DNA of 64,000 nucleotides from Gottfriedia endophytica (GCF_017814275.1 NZ_JAGIYQ010000001.1:95515-159514), one strand, 5' to 3'. Counted from the first letter of the stretch, positions 37,348-46,607 are shown. Notes: a model not told the origin generated them from the letters alone. Made by a program: numbers and translations.

Positions 37348-37521
37348 TTATTTTACATTAAATAGTTTTGTTGCATCTTTATAGGTTTCATAAAAATTAG
37401 CAAAGCTTTTTTCCATGTTTTTAGAAGAATTAGCCATTTTCAACTCTTTCATCGGAATAGTTGCACTATTACTGCTTGTCGAATTTTTCTTAGAGGAAGG
37501 TCTATTTAAATTAGTACTCAT
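37348..37521 (-). CDS. Candidate SpoIISB-type antitoxin, 57 residues
   Basis: ATG at 37521 lies 8 nt behind GGAGGAG. The frame encodes a Ser/Asn-rich, basic N-terminus (MSTNLNRPSSKKNSTSSNSA) and a C-terminal helix (KSFANFYETYKDATKLFNVK). It sits 52 nt downstream of the SpoIISA-like toxin gene, the place and size (56 residues) of B. subtilis SpoIISB. In B. subtilis SpoIISB binds and neutralises the cytosolic part of the toxin. Sequence resemblance is too weak to prove homology, so the call rests on position, size and disorder-like composition. Confidence 0.55.
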   Translation of the reverse strand: MSTNLNRPSSKKNSTSSNSATIPMKELKMANSSKNMEKSFANFYETYKDATKLFNVK

Positions 37522-37573
37522 GTTTACTCCTCCTATTCGTTTCTATTAATTTAATCCTACATCATCTTTTGCT

Positions 37574-38368
37574 TTATGTCATCCACCATTCAAATGTTCT
37601 ACAAAGTGAAATAATATAATATGCGTCTACTCCGTTTACTGGGGAACCATTTGATTTGATAGCAATTAAAAATGAATTATGAACACCTTCAGAATAAGCA
37701 ATGATATATTCATCAATTTCAACGACAAGGATCTTTTCTTGTAATAGAGTATTAACATTTTCTTCATATTGCTTTCCTGGGATTTCTATATTGCTCCACA
37801 TCTGAAAACTTTGGAGAATAGTTTGCATATGTTGATCTCTTATTTCAACTGTTGATGAATCTATTCTATGAACTTTCATATCATACTGAAAAACATCATT
37901 ATACATTGAGAGATATTCCTCTAAATCCTTTTTATATTCCTCGTTATTTTTAGGATCTTCTTTTTCCCTGAAATGATAATCACTGTATTCAATAACTGAA
38001 TTAAATTGAATTGTCTTCAATGTTACATGATCAACTGTCTTCTTCATTTTTCTTAACGATTCTTCTAATAGCTGTTCATTCTGAAACTCAGCGTTAAATA
38101 GTTTTGTTATATTTGGTGTAAGGAAAATAGCTAAATCTACAAATACAATGCATCCTAGCATAGTTCCAATTAATTTCCAATCAGTATTGTTTATCCTACC
38201 CCAACCATATCCGATTAAAACAACTGATAGTCCGGCAAAATAGTAAGTCTTTCTAATTCCTCTTAAGTACATTATGTATTTTTCATTTCTCCACCAATAC
38301 AAGATGATAGAAATCAATAAAAAAAGTACATTGAGTATAATGAAAAATTTCATAAAAGTAATATTCAT
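37574..38368 (-). CDS. SpoIISA-family toxin
   Basis: A 264-residue protein with three N-terminal membrane helices (about 6-24, 42-60, 67-85) and a long soluble part. The region IRKTYYFAGLSVVLIGYG...VFVDLAIFLTPNITKLFNAE corresponds to the B. subtilis SpoIISA block with IRKTWY and the VKKLAGSEL stretch, as I remember it. SpoIISA toxins damage the membrane and kill the cell or block sporulation unless held by SpoIISB. The cytosolic domain is longer than in B. subtilis (248 residues). It is followed by a candidate antitoxin and a terminator. Toxicity is inferred from family. Confidence 0.75.
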   Translation of the reverse strand: MNITFMKFFIILNVLFLLISIILYWWRNEKYIMYLRGIRKTYYFAGLSVVLIGYGWGRINNTDWKLIGTMLGCIVFVDLAIFLTPNITKLFNAEFQNEQLLEESLRKMKKTVDHVTLKTIQFNSVIEYSDYHFREKEDPKNNEEYKKDLEEYLSMYNDVFQYDMKVHRIDSSTVEIRDQHMQTILQSFQMWSNIEIPGKQYEENVNTLLQEKILVVEIDEYIIAYSEGVHNSFLIAIKSNGSPVNGVDAYYIISLCRTFEWWMT

Positions 38369-38566
38369 TAAATCTCTCCTTCTCCAATAAAGATGATACC
38401 ATCTCCTACTTTATGAATCTTGTAACCTCATAATTGGAACCAGAGCCTATATAAAAAATCCGTCAGTTCTTGTTCATATTTATTAATCATCTTCACGATC
38501 CATATTCTTTCTTTTTTAATTCTAGCTTTTTAAAACAAAACCTTTTCTTGTGTATACAAGATCTCG

Positions 38567-38614
38567 AAAAAAAAGCTCCTAAATTAGGGTTCCCCCTTAT
38601 TTTAGAGCAGTTTT
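38567..38614 (-). terminator. Terminator after the 575-residue membrane protein
   Basis: On the minus strand GCTC-TAAA-AT-AAGGG pairs with CCCT-AATTTA-GGAGC, followed by eight T, about 30 nt after the gene stop. Confidence 0.75.
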
Positions 38615-38646
38615 TCATTTACTTATGAACAATGCCATTGTTTGAC

Positions 38647-40374
38647 TTAACTAGCCTCTTCAATGTACGGTTGTTCAGATAAATGTAATGTTCCAGAATA
38701 AAGCTCTTTCGAAAACTCTTCATAATTTACATAGTTTGCAGGAATCTTAAGTATCAGTTCATTCTCTTCATTATAAATTAAGATAGTTTTTGGTTGTCTT
38801 TTAAAAATTCTCGTTAATATAGGTGACTTTCGATTTAAAATTTTATTGATGTGATTTATTTGAACCTCTTTTGTCTTAAAGCCATTATGATAACTTAAGG
38901 TAAAGGTCTTAAGTTCAACTTTAACTTTATTGTAACGAATGATTCTCCATGTAATAAATACTGTACCGATAATTGCCATTACTATTCCAAATCGCAACGA
39001 ATTCATATCATTTTCTAAAAAGTATCCACCCCAACTTGCAAACGTAAAATAACAATAGATAGCAGCAATAAATAGATTCATCTTGAATATTGGTGGACGA
39101 CTAGTAAATTCAACAGTTTCCTCTATTTCTTTAATCATTTCTTTCCGGTCATATAAGAAATTTTGTATATGTTCCTGGATAGAATAATCACTAAATTTAT
39201 TCTGATCTATATATGTACCTTCCCACATATAAATTGAGTCATCCTCATCATCAATACCATATCCACCTACCCAAGCAAGTTTCTTTTCATCTTCATGAAT
39301 AAATGAGATGAAATAGTATCGAATACCTTGACCGTAGTAATTTGTTGTAAATATTTTTTCAATAATCTCAATTTGATCTGGATAACTAAGCTCATTACTA
39401 TTATCAATAACAAGGTTAAATAAATGACTTTTGGCAAAATAATGCTGTTTATTCTCTTTTATTGGAAATAGATGCTCTTTATGAATTCTAAGCAGTTCCC
39501 AGTAAAGCAATTCTGAAGTTTCAACATTAGTAGCACACTCGAATAATATTTTTTCCTCTACATCAATTTGTTTTTGTAAAGAGATGATGGCTGCCCTTGT
39601 TTTTATTTGTGGATCTTTAAATGTCATTGCTTCTTTCAATGTCCCAACAAAATCATCACTATAATAAAATTCGATAAGAGACAGTAAAACCTCGAAATTA
39701 GAACGAATGGCTAAATAGTTTTCTTTCCAATTGTTATAAACAAATTTAGGATCGTAGGAGGAATCGTACTGTAAATAGTCTTCTTTTAGCTTCTTAAAAT
39801 CTTCAATCAGCAAAGGAACTATATATTTATGCTTAAACGGTATGATCGACTCATTTCTTAAACAAAATAATAACATCCGGTAAAATTCATATTTATAAAA
39901 ATCATTTTCTATATAGGTATAAAAATTCTGGACTATTCTTCTTACAAGATTTGGTTCATCAAATAAAGCATCGAGCGGTAGAATAGCAGTGTTGTCCTTT
40001 AACGAAGCTTCTAAATAATCACAAATAAGTACTCTATATTTTTCACCGCTTAGCTCACATAAATAGCGAACAACTTCTCCCTTTGCATTTACGCTGAATC
40101 CATTGTAGTTGTCGATCATCAACTGAGCTAAATCATCTTCATAAAAATCACTCACAAATCTTAGCAGATGGTAACTTGGATCATCCCAAACATCTACCGG
40201 TTCTGGAAAAGGACGAGCTGCTTCTTTAACTAACTTCTCTAACACAATCCCCCTTGGAGCGGTTTCTTTTTCCTTTAATTCGTTTAATTTAAATAGAGCT
40301 TTGTATCGTTTTGCAGGATTTTCCGATCGAACATCTCTCATGATGCTCCATAATTTAAAACTATGTGAACTCAA
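38647..40374 (-). CDS. 575-residue HEAT-like protein with C-terminal membrane segments, function unknown
   Basis: The first 390 residues look alpha-helical and solenoid-like (NPAKRYKALFKLNELKEKE, LVRRIVQNFYTYIEN). Two membrane helices follow (about 440-460 and 467-485), then a PH-like beta domain (FTLSYHNGFKTKEVQINHINKILNRKSP). No motif indicating enzyme activity was found. It begins just inside the 5' side of a 378-nt spacer, so it is monocistronic. Codon use resembles its neighbours. Confidence 0.75.
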   Translation of the reverse strand: MSSHSFKLWSIMRDVRSENPAKRYKALFKLNELKEKETAPRGIVLEKLVKEAARPFPEPVDVWDDPSYHLLRFVSDFYEDDLAQLMIDNYNGFSVNAKGEVVRYLCELSGEKYRVLICDYLEASLKDNTAILPLDALFDEPNLVRRIVQNFYTYIENDFYKYEFYRMLLFCLRNESIIPFKHKYIVPLLIEDFKKLKEDYLQYDSSYDPKFVYNNWKENYLAIRSNFEVLLSLIEFYYSDDFVGTLKEAMTFKDPQIKTRAAIISLQKQIDVEEKILFECATNVETSELLYWELLRIHKEHLFPIKENKQHYFAKSHLFNLVIDNSNELSYPDQIEIIEKIFTTNYYGQGIRYYFISFIHEDEKKLAWVGGYGIDDEDDSIYMWEGTYIDQNKFSDYSIQEHIQNFLYDRKEMIKEIEETVEFTSRPPIFKMNLFIAAIYCYFTFASWGGYFLENDMNSLRFGIVMAIIGTVFITWRIIRYNKVKVELKTFTLSYHNGFKTKEVQINHINKILNRKSPILTRIFKRQPKTILIYNEENELILKIPANYVNYEEFSKELYSGTLHLSEQPYIEEAS

Positions 40375-40751
40375 TATGATATCCTCCTAGATAATATTTG
40401 ATTTGATAAAGATAAAAAATATGGATGGATTTAGTAAATTGATGGATTATCCGGTGGCGAATTATAGATCCAGGGTAGTATTAAATCATGAAAGAAGACA
40501 TAGATTTTCTAAACGATCAAGATAATATCACTACCAAACTGAACTTTTACTTAAGGAAAATTATGTCATTTATACTAATATCGGAAATAGAGTGTATTTT
40601 TACAGAAAATTATCGACAATTTAAATAACATTTACAATTCTAGTTTTATTAAACACAATGAAACTCTTAACCACAATTGTTAAGAGTTTCAGAGGGATTT
40701 GCTATAATAGAACATTATGAAAGTAAAATAAAGGGGTTTAAAAGAGGAACT
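40375..40751. other. Divergent spacer before nucB, with a weak 46-codon ORF
   Basis: Nothing convincing apart from a frame at 40488-40628 (MKEDIDFLNDQDNITTKLNF..., 46 residues) behind a poor AGGG site. I do not call it a gene. Confidence 0.3.
40660..40708 (+). promoter_or_regulatory. nucB promoter with a 12-bp perfect inverted repeat over the -35
   Basis: TTAAGA (40680-40685), 17 nt and TATAAT (40703-40708) form a sigma-A-like promoter. GAAACTCTTAAC (40660-40671) and GTTAAGAGTTTC (40679-40690) are perfect inverted arms with a 7-nt loop, and the right arm contains the -35. This is either an operator or a terminator for the other strand. Confidence 0.5.
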
Positions 40752-41186
40752 ATGAGAAAGTTTAGTTTAAAACATTTTTTAATAATAGTCATACTATTGA
40801 TTTCTTCCATCACTGGATTACTTCATCACAATCATAATACAACTACGAAAAACGACACGAACTATGATAAAGTTATTTATTTACCTTCCGACCGTTATCC
40901 AAAAACAGCTTTACATATGGAACACGCATTTAAAAAAGGATTTACACATATTTGCACGATTGATAGAAAGGGAGTAAAAGAGAATAGAAAGCATTCGCTT
41001 CAAGGTATCGCAACCAAAAGAGGATATGACCGCGACGAGTACCCAATGGCGATGTGCAAAGAAGGTGGAACAGGAGCAGATGTAGAACTCATTCCGTCAG
41101 CTGACAATCGAGGTGCTGGATCATGGGTTAGCCATCAATTAAGTGGTTTAAAAGATGGAACAAAGGTACGAATAGAAGTAAAATAA
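40752..41186 (+). CDS. NucB-type secreted sporulation DNase
   Basis: A 144-residue secreted nuclease. The signal peptide is MRKFSLKHFLIIVILLISS..., and the nuclease motif DRDEYPMAMCKEGGTGADV (about 98-116) and NRGAGSWVSHQL (about 124) follow, as in NucA/NucB. These cut extracellular DNA; NucB of Bacillus is made during sporulation and disperses biofilm. The 40752 ATG lies behind AAAAGAGGAACT; an upstream in-frame start at 40677 lacks a ribosome site and overlaps the promoter. Confidence 0.85.
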   Translation: MRKFSLKHFLIIVILLISSITGLLHHNHNTTTKNDTNYDKVIYLPSDRYPKTALHMEHAFKKGFTHICTIDRKGVKENRKHSLQGIATKRGYDRDEYPMAMCKEGGTGADVELIPSADNRGAGSWVSHQLSGLKDGTKVRIEVK

Positions 41187-41194
41187 GGCGAATG

Positions 41195-41241
41195 AAAAAA
41201 CTAATTAATAATGATTGCTACCATTATTAATTAGTTTTTTT
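41195..41241 (+). terminator. Terminator of nucB
   Basis: ACTAATTAATAATG pairs with CATTATTAATTAGT around a 7-nt loop, with A and T runs. Confidence 0.85.
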
Positions 41242-41286
41242 ACTTTACATATCTTAATTACACTACTAACTATCGAATGAATGATC

Positions 41287-41559
41287 TTAAGATCGCGCTT
41301 CGTTTGGCTCCTTCACTACGTCGTACCCAAAGATACGTGCCGAACCTGCATCTGGCCGAAGTAAGGTAGCTAACATTCTGATTGTGGTGGTTTTACCAGC
41401 ACCATTCGGACCAAGTACCCCATAGATAGTACCCGCTCGCACGTTTAGATTAACGCCATCAACCGCTCGATTATCACCAAAATGTTTGACAAGTCCACGC
41501 GCCTCAACAGCCCAATTAGCATTGTCAGGCATTGTTACTCTTCTGTGTACATATTCCAT
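41287..41559 (-). pseudogene. 5' fragment of a DrrA-like ABC transporter ATPase
   Basis: Ninety codons from an ATG behind GAGGCGG. The N-terminus of a DrrA/CcmA-type ATPase is clear: [12 protein letters not shown], the Walker [15 protein letters not shown], then [24 protein letters not shown] and stop. The Q-loop, signature motif, Walker B and H-loop are missing, and no permease follows. Intact members have about 310-330 residues. The fragment is richer in G and C than its surroundings, which suggests transfer followed by truncation. Confidence 0.8.
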
Positions 41560-41889
41560 TTCAATACCGCCTCTTCAACTTAATGTATAGTGAAGAGAAG
41601 CAAAATATATGAATTAAGTATTATCATTAATGGAGATGAAATCAGTATTAAAGGTAATCCAGTGTATTTGTAATCTCGCTATTAACCTTTCACATTATTT
41701 TCCAACGTAACTATGACAATTCTCTATTTATGTCCTTGTTCTACATATCGAAGAGTGGCAAATCTTTATAATTTCAATTTGATTTTTTGAAAGAAAAATA
41801 TACTGTTAGGAACATATTACTGTCATTAACAGTATATTGTTATTAACAGGATAGATTTTAAAATGATGGTGTCAGGAGGTTAGTTATTT
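41560..41889. other. Spacer with the PadR operator
   Basis: No gene between the ABC fragment and the PadR gene. The operator-like repeat is listed separately. Confidence 0.5.
41798..41850. promoter_or_regulatory. Inverted-repeat operator before the PadR gene
   Basis: ATATACTGTTA (41798-41808) and TAACAGTATAT (41827-41837) are perfect 11-bp inverted arms. Another TTAACAG half site lies at 41843-41849, and an ACTGTCA variant sits between. Located about 40-90 nt before the PadR start, this is probably where PadR represses its own operon. Confidence 0.6.
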
Positions 41890-42231
41890 ATGAAACATAC
41901 AGGGAGGCATACAGATGCATTTCTTTTACTGTTTTTAACAGATGGAGATTGCTATGGAGGTAAGCTTTTACAAAAATGTGAGGAAGAGCTCCCCATCAAT
42001 CCAATAGATAGTGCCATCTTATACCGTACACTAAAACAATTAGAGAAAGAAGGTGCTGTTGAGTCCTATTTGGATACATCTGAACAAGATAAGCCGATAA
42101 AAATGTACAAAATGACTTCAGTTGGAAAAAGAAAATTAGAAGAATTTAAAATCACTCTTGAATTAAAACTTAAGAATTTATCATTTTTCTTAAACAAATA
42201 TAAAAAATGGAAGGAGTCAAATCATGATTAA
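41890..42231 (+). CDS. PadR family transcription regulator
   Basis: A 113-residue winged-helix regulator (HTDAFLLLFLTDGDCYGGKLL, SAILYRTLKQLEKEGAVESYL, YKMTSVGKRKLEEF) with a C-terminal dimer helix. PadR proteins repress neighbouring transporter genes until a ligand binds. AGGAGG precedes the ATG. It overlaps the first permease gene by 8 nt, so the two are translationally coupled, and a matching operator lies upstream. Confidence 0.88.
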   Translation: MKHTGRHTDAFLLLFLTDGDCYGGKLLQKCEEELPINPIDSAILYRTLKQLEKEGAVESYLDTSEQDKPIKMYKMTSVGKRKLEEFKITLELKLKNLSFFLNKYKKWKESNHD

Positions 42232-42706
42232 TGGCGTGGCCCTTTACACCATCGCGATTGTTCTTACAAGTATTTCTTTTATGAAGGATCGGACTAAAAC
42301 AACAGACGCTCTATTAAAGTCATGGAGAATGTTTCGTAATCTTTTACCGGATATTTTATCAATTATGCTTTTTGTTGGACTTTCATTATCTTTACTAACT
42401 CCATCCTTAATTTCTTCAATTATTGGAGAAAAATCTGGAATAATGGGAATTGTCTATTCCACAATAATTGGATCTTTTGCGCTAATTCCAAGCTTTATTG
42501 TATTTCCTCTTGGGCATACATTACTCCAAAATGGTGCTGGCCTCCCTCAAGTAGCTGTATTAATGTCTACACTTATGTCAGTAGGAATCGTAACTTTACC
42601 GATGGAACAAAAATTATTTGGCCGAAGTTTTGCTTATACTCGCAATGCCGCCGGGATCGTAATGTCTCTACTATTTGCGTATATTATTTGGGTGGTGATG
42701 AGATGA
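42224..42706 (+). CDS. Half-size YraQ-like permease, subunit 1
   Basis: A 160-residue membrane protein with four or five helices. IIGEKSGIMGIVYSTIIGSFALIPSFIVFPLG resembles one half of a YraQ/DUF318 permease (family members of about 300-340 residues contain two such halves). It overlaps PadR by 8 nt and the next gene by 4 nt. With the following gene it probably forms a heterodimer. Substrate unknown; no cysteine motif is present. Confidence 0.75.
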   Translation: MINGVALYTIAIVLTSISFMKDRTKTTDALLKSWRMFRNLLPDILSIMLFVGLSLSLLTPSLISSIIGEKSGIMGIVYSTIIGSFALIPSFIVFPLGHTLLQNGAGLPQVAVLMSTLMSVGIVTLPMEQKLFGRSFAYTRNAAGIVMSLLFAYIIWVVMR

Positions 42707-43245
42707 ATGAAGTAAAAAAATATCGCTTCTTCTTTATTTTATTCTCTGGGCTCATCATACTCACTTTCATAAATTTTAAACTTGGCTGGAAGGCATTTGA
42801 AATAACAGGAACAAACATCTTAAATATGCTGTTTCTACTTCCTCCTGTCTTACTATTCGTAAGTTTGCTAGATAAATGGGTGGAGAAAGAAACACTAATT
42901 AAATATATGGGAAAAAAATCTGGCCTCTACGGCACCTTCTTCTCCTTATTATTAGGAGTCATTGCAGCAGGTCCCCTTTATGTAGCATTTCCAATGGCCG
43001 TACTTTTTCTAAAAAAGGGAGCAAGCATTCGTTACATTGTATTTTTTTTAGGAGTTTGGACGACTGCAAAGCTACCAACCATTGTATATGAAATTGCTTC
43101 ATTTGGCGTTAAGTTTACACTCATTCATATTTGTTTCGGTCTAGTATTCTACTATGTATTGGGTATGATTTATGAGAAGTTTTATGACGGGCGACAATTA
43201 TTAAAGTTTAATATAAAGGAAAATACAATTGATTTAGATGATTAG
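42703..43245 (+). CDS. Half-size YraQ-like permease, subunit 2
   Basis: A 180-residue membrane protein with about five helices. The block KYMGKKSGLYGTFFSLLLGVIAAGPLYVAFP matches the corresponding block of subunit 1, so the two halves are paralogues. ATG 42703 overlaps the stop of subunit 1 as ATGA. An in-frame TTG at 42688 exists but lacks a ribosome site. Probably the partner in an inwardly split permease regulated by PadR. Confidence 0.75.
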   Translation: MNEVKKYRFFFILFSGLIILTFINFKLGWKAFEITGTNILNMLFLLPPVLLFVSLLDKWVEKETLIKYMGKKSGLYGTFFSLLLGVIAAGPLYVAFPMAVLFLKKGASIRYIVFFLGVWTTAKLPTIVYEIASFGVKFTLIHICFGLVFYYVLGMIYEKFYDGRQLLKFNIKENTIDLDD

Positions 43246-43455
43246 TTTTATATAATTAGACACTTTTATAAACTAATGGAACCTATTGATGAAAATTAAC
43301 CTCCCTCAAAGAATTTAGTATGTCATTCGCGTTTAAACGGCCTCAATTGGTAAATCTTCTCTTTTGCCCCTATTATTTAATAAAAAATGTGTTACAAGAC
43401 TTAGGTAAATAAATGAATTTACTTAGCCCTACGACTCAAGGGTTTCAAAAACTTA

Positions 43456-43484
43456 AAAAAACGCCCTATAAAGGGCGTTTACTT
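43456..43484 (-). terminator. Terminator of the 5'-nucleotidase gene
   Basis: AAACGCCC pairs with GGGCGTTT around a 6-nt loop; the T run is on the minus strand, 20 nt after the gene stop. Confidence 0.8.
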
Positions 43485-43502
43485 ATAAACCGGCACATAT
43501 TC

Positions 43503-46298
43503 TTACTTAACTTGCACAGTACATACTGCCGTTTTTCCACTGTCAACGGTTTTAACCGTAATTTTGACTGTACCGCGTTTTTTGCCAATAATCTTACCAT
43601 TTGCATCAACTGTCGCAATTGCTTTGTTGCTAGACGTCCAAACGACTTTTTTATTCGTCGCATTTGATGGGTTAATCATTGCTTTAAGAGTTGACTTTTG
43701 GCCAACTTTCAAAGTCAATTTGGCCTTTGAAAGCTTCACACTTTTGACAGGTTCAACAACGGTAATTGTACATTTTGCCGTTTTGTTGCCAGTGATAGTT
43801 TTAACGGTAATAATCGCTGTCCCGGCTTTTTTCGTCACCACTTGTCCTTTTGCATCCACGGTTGCTACCGCTGGATTGCTTGAAGTCCAAATTACATTTT
43901 TATTTGCAGCTGTAGATGGACTGACTGTTGCAACTAATTTTATCGTCGCTTTAGTTTTCACTGTCGTAGATGTTACATTCAGTTTCACTGACGCTACTTT
44001 TTTTAAATCCGCAAGCGCTTTTTCCGCTGCAACAAGATGATTGTAGTTTGTAACGAATACTTTCTGATCATTTGTTAATTTGTTATAAGCTGCCCTTGCT
44101 TCGGCTACCTGTTGTGCATTCTGTAGAGTAACCTTAGCTGGAAGCTTACCAATCAATTTCTTAACATCATCTACTGCATTAAGGTTCGCAAGTGCTTCCT
44201 CAGAGTCTTGTATCTTGCTATAGTTCGTTACTAAAGCCTTTTGAGCATCTGTAAGATCATTATACGCCGCTCTTGCAGCTTTAATTGTCTCTCCGTCATT
44301 AATGGTTACAGATTCAGGAAGGGCAGCAATGATTTTGCTTACTGCTTCCGCCATTTTTGCATCGACATTAGCAAGGTTTGCAGTCACATTTGTAAAACCA
44401 GAAATCAAATTATTTACAAAGACATCTGCAACCAAGTTATCCACTGTAACCATTACAGAATGAGGGCCGGATGGAATATTTGTAATTGTCAGCACACCAT
44501 TTGCATCTGTTAAAACAGCAACTGGAGTTTGGCCATCAATAGAGTAAGAAACACTTTTTCCAGAAACTAAATCTGTTCCATTTTTTACAGTGACAGTTGC
44601 TGAATATGGTTGGTACTGATAAGTAGTAATCGCTTTAATTCGATTTTGGCTACTTGGAATAGCGAAGACACCATTTCCGTCTTTTGTTAATTTCTTGATA
44701 TATTTCTCGAATAATACATCAAGAGCGTCACCTTCACCAATGTTCTTAAGGCTTTTTAGCATCGAGTACCCATCGCCACCAGCAATTTCAAAATCATTGG
44801 ACGCTAACACAATTTCTGTTTTATCATCATTACGATCAAGTATGGTACCATTGTCTAATGTTATTTTTTGTACACGAGAACCTGTTACAAGAGCACCTTT
44901 TGAAGGATCCGTGTTCGAAGCAGGTTGTGACGAATCATATTCAAACTTCATTCCGGCAATTTGCGGGAAGCGGCCATCTGCACCAGAAACGATACCTGTT
45001 TTAGGATCAACCCCTATTTTGGAAACGCCGTTTTCAAGTGTTTCAAATAAAATCTTCGGAGTGACCACTTTCAACGATAAAATATTCCCAAATGGAAGGA
45101 CACCGATTACCTGCTCTTTGTTAATATATCCTGTCTGGATAGTGTCCCTCACACCTCCGCCATTCTCAAGCGCAATGATTGGAAGTCCTTCAAACTTGGT
45201 ACCTTTTACTTGAGATTGAGCACCAAAAATCATGGAATCCGCTATTATATCCCCTAAATTAGTTTCTCCAAGTCTTGCAACAGACGTCGCATTAACTGTT
45301 CCGCCCCAAAGAGCCGTTTTTGTGCGACCAACAATTGTTTGAGAAAAGGATTTTTGTGAATCACTGATTTGATTTACGAGCGCTGTTACAGCCTTATCCG
45401 GCGTGAAATCTGACATGGCTTTTGCTGGATTAATAAGACTTTCCGTTGCTTCCGTCACAGTATTATTGGTAACGGTAATATCAACTTTCCCTACATTCGA
45501 GTTATAGCTTCCTGTTTGCGCAATTAACGTGTTATTCACGACTTTATTTTCTTTTGTGTGACTATGTCCATCCAGAATGACATTAATACCAGAAACACTT
45601 TGGGCGATTTTTTCGCTGGTCGGATCACTTGATGAATCATTTCCGATATGCATAATCCCAACGATAACTTGTGCACCATCATTTTTCAATTTGGCTACTT
45701 CATTTTTTGAAGTTTCAATTGGATCAGCAAAAGTAACCCCTTTAATATTATTTGGATTAGTTTTGTATGCGGTTTCCTGCGTCGTAACTCCAAAGAATCC
45801 AATCTTAACGCCATCGACCGTTTTAATAAAATCAGCACCATTATTTCCCGGCTGCATGTCCTTTAATAATAGATTGCCATTATAATAGGTATTAGCTGTA
45901 ACCATCGTGAACTTAGCAAGCTTGACGTTCGAAATGGCTTGGTCCAATCCGAAATCAAACTCATGGTTGCCTAATGTCATACCGTCATAACCAGCTTCAT
46001 TCATTAGTTTGATTACATCTGCACCTTTACTAATATTCGCAAATGGCAAACCTTGCGTAGCATCGCCTGCATCAATCAGCAGCGAGTCCGGTACGCTTTT
46101 TTTCATGGCTGCTATGTAATTTATACCGACCACATCAGACTTGCTAACCAAACGGCCATGCATGTCATTAGTATGGAAGATCGTAATATGCTTTACCCCA
46201 TCTCCATCAGTGGTCGCAGCATGAGCAAAATTTGAATATGGCAACACTAATAACAATATCAATAGAAGTGATACTACAACATTAAAACGCTTCTTCAT
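43503..46298 (-). CDS. Secreted 5'-nucleotidase/2',3'-cyclic phosphodiesterase family protein
   Basis: A 931-residue exported enzyme that removes phosphate from nucleotides outside the cell. The signal peptide ends at about AHA (28). The calcineurin-like metal domain has HTNDMHGR (about 42), IDAGDATQG, GNHEFD (about 111) and DGHSHT (about 245). The 5'-nucleotidase C-terminal domain follows (NLGDIIADSMI, ENGGGVRDTI, LASNDFEIAGGDGYSM). Then come a small beta domain, two helical FIVAR-like repeats (about 670-790, KLTNDQKVFVTNY), and two Big2 Ig domains (TSSNPAVATVDAKG, TSSNKAIATVDANG). No LPXTG anchor. Monocistronic. Confidence 0.93.
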   Translation of the reverse strand: MKKRFNVVVSLLLILLLVLPYSNFAHAATTDGDGVKHITIFHTNDMHGRLVSKSDVVGINYIAAMKKSVPDSLLIDAGDATQGLPFANISKGADVIKLMNEAGYDGMTLGNHEFDFGLDQAISNVKLAKFTMVTANTYYNGNLLLKDMQPGNNGADFIKTVDGVKIGFFGVTTQETAYKTNPNNIKGVTFADPIETSKNEVAKLKNDGAQVIVGIMHIGNDSSSDPTSEKIAQSVSGINVILDGHSHTKENKVVNNTLIAQTGSYNSNVGKVDITVTNNTVTEATESLINPAKAMSDFTPDKAVTALVNQISDSQKSFSQTIVGRTKTALWGGTVNATSVARLGETNLGDIIADSMIFGAQSQVKGTKFEGLPIIALENGGGVRDTIQTGYINKEQVIGVLPFGNILSLKVVTPKILFETLENGVSKIGVDPKTGIVSGADGRFPQIAGMKFEYDSSQPASNTDPSKGALVTGSRVQKITLDNGTILDRNDDKTEIVLASNDFEIAGGDGYSMLKSLKNIGEGDALDVLFEKYIKKLTKDGNGVFAIPSSQNRIKAITTYQYQPYSATVTVKNGTDLVSGKSVSYSIDGQTPVAVLTDANGVLTITNIPSGPHSVMVTVDNLVADVFVNNLISGFTNVTANLANVDAKMAEAVSKIIAALPESVTINDGETIKAARAAYNDLTDAQKALVTNYSKIQDSEEALANLNAVDDVKKLIGKLPAKVTLQNAQQVAEARAAYNKLTNDQKVFVTNYNHLVAAEKALADLKKVASVKLNVTSTTVKTKATIKLVATVSPSTAANKNVIWTSSNPAVATVDAKGQVVTKKAGTAIITVKTITGNKTAKCTITVVEPVKSVKLSKAKLTLKVGQKSTLKAMINPSNATNKKVVWTSSNKAIATVDANGKIIGKKRGTVKITVKTVDSGKTAVCTVQVK

Positions 46299-46573
46299 TT
46301 TATTCCCCCTCGATAATTTTTATGTCAAACTGGCATTTGACCAATTTGAGAACTAAGAAACTATTAATCTTAAAAATCCACAAAATTTAAACAATTCACA
46401 AAATAAGTGCCTACTTCCTGAAAATATAATAAATTTGTAAGATTCCCCAATTATATTAGCCTCCTAAAAATTACATGTCAATATGAATGGAGGGAATTTT
46501 ATGATTATTTACAAAATTTAAACAGTTTTATAATACATTTTTCAAAAAAAATTTAGATTATCAGAATAATTGT

Positions 46574-46607
46574 CTTATCTAGAGTGCCTGTCACTCTCCG
46601 ATGTGAA
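46574..46607. repeat. Dispersed repeat, copy A
   Basis: A stretch reading about TGTCTTATCTAGAGTGCCTGTCACTCTCC matches a stretch at 52270-52318 apart from a few bases. Both occur in non-coding or decayed DNA. Such GTGCCTGTCAC words occur as dispersed repeats in bacilli, as far as I recall. Confidence 0.45.

Noticed and set aside
40488-40628. 46-codon frame before nucB
   Set aside because: Ribosome site is poor and the frame sits in a regulatory spacer; no family resemblance.
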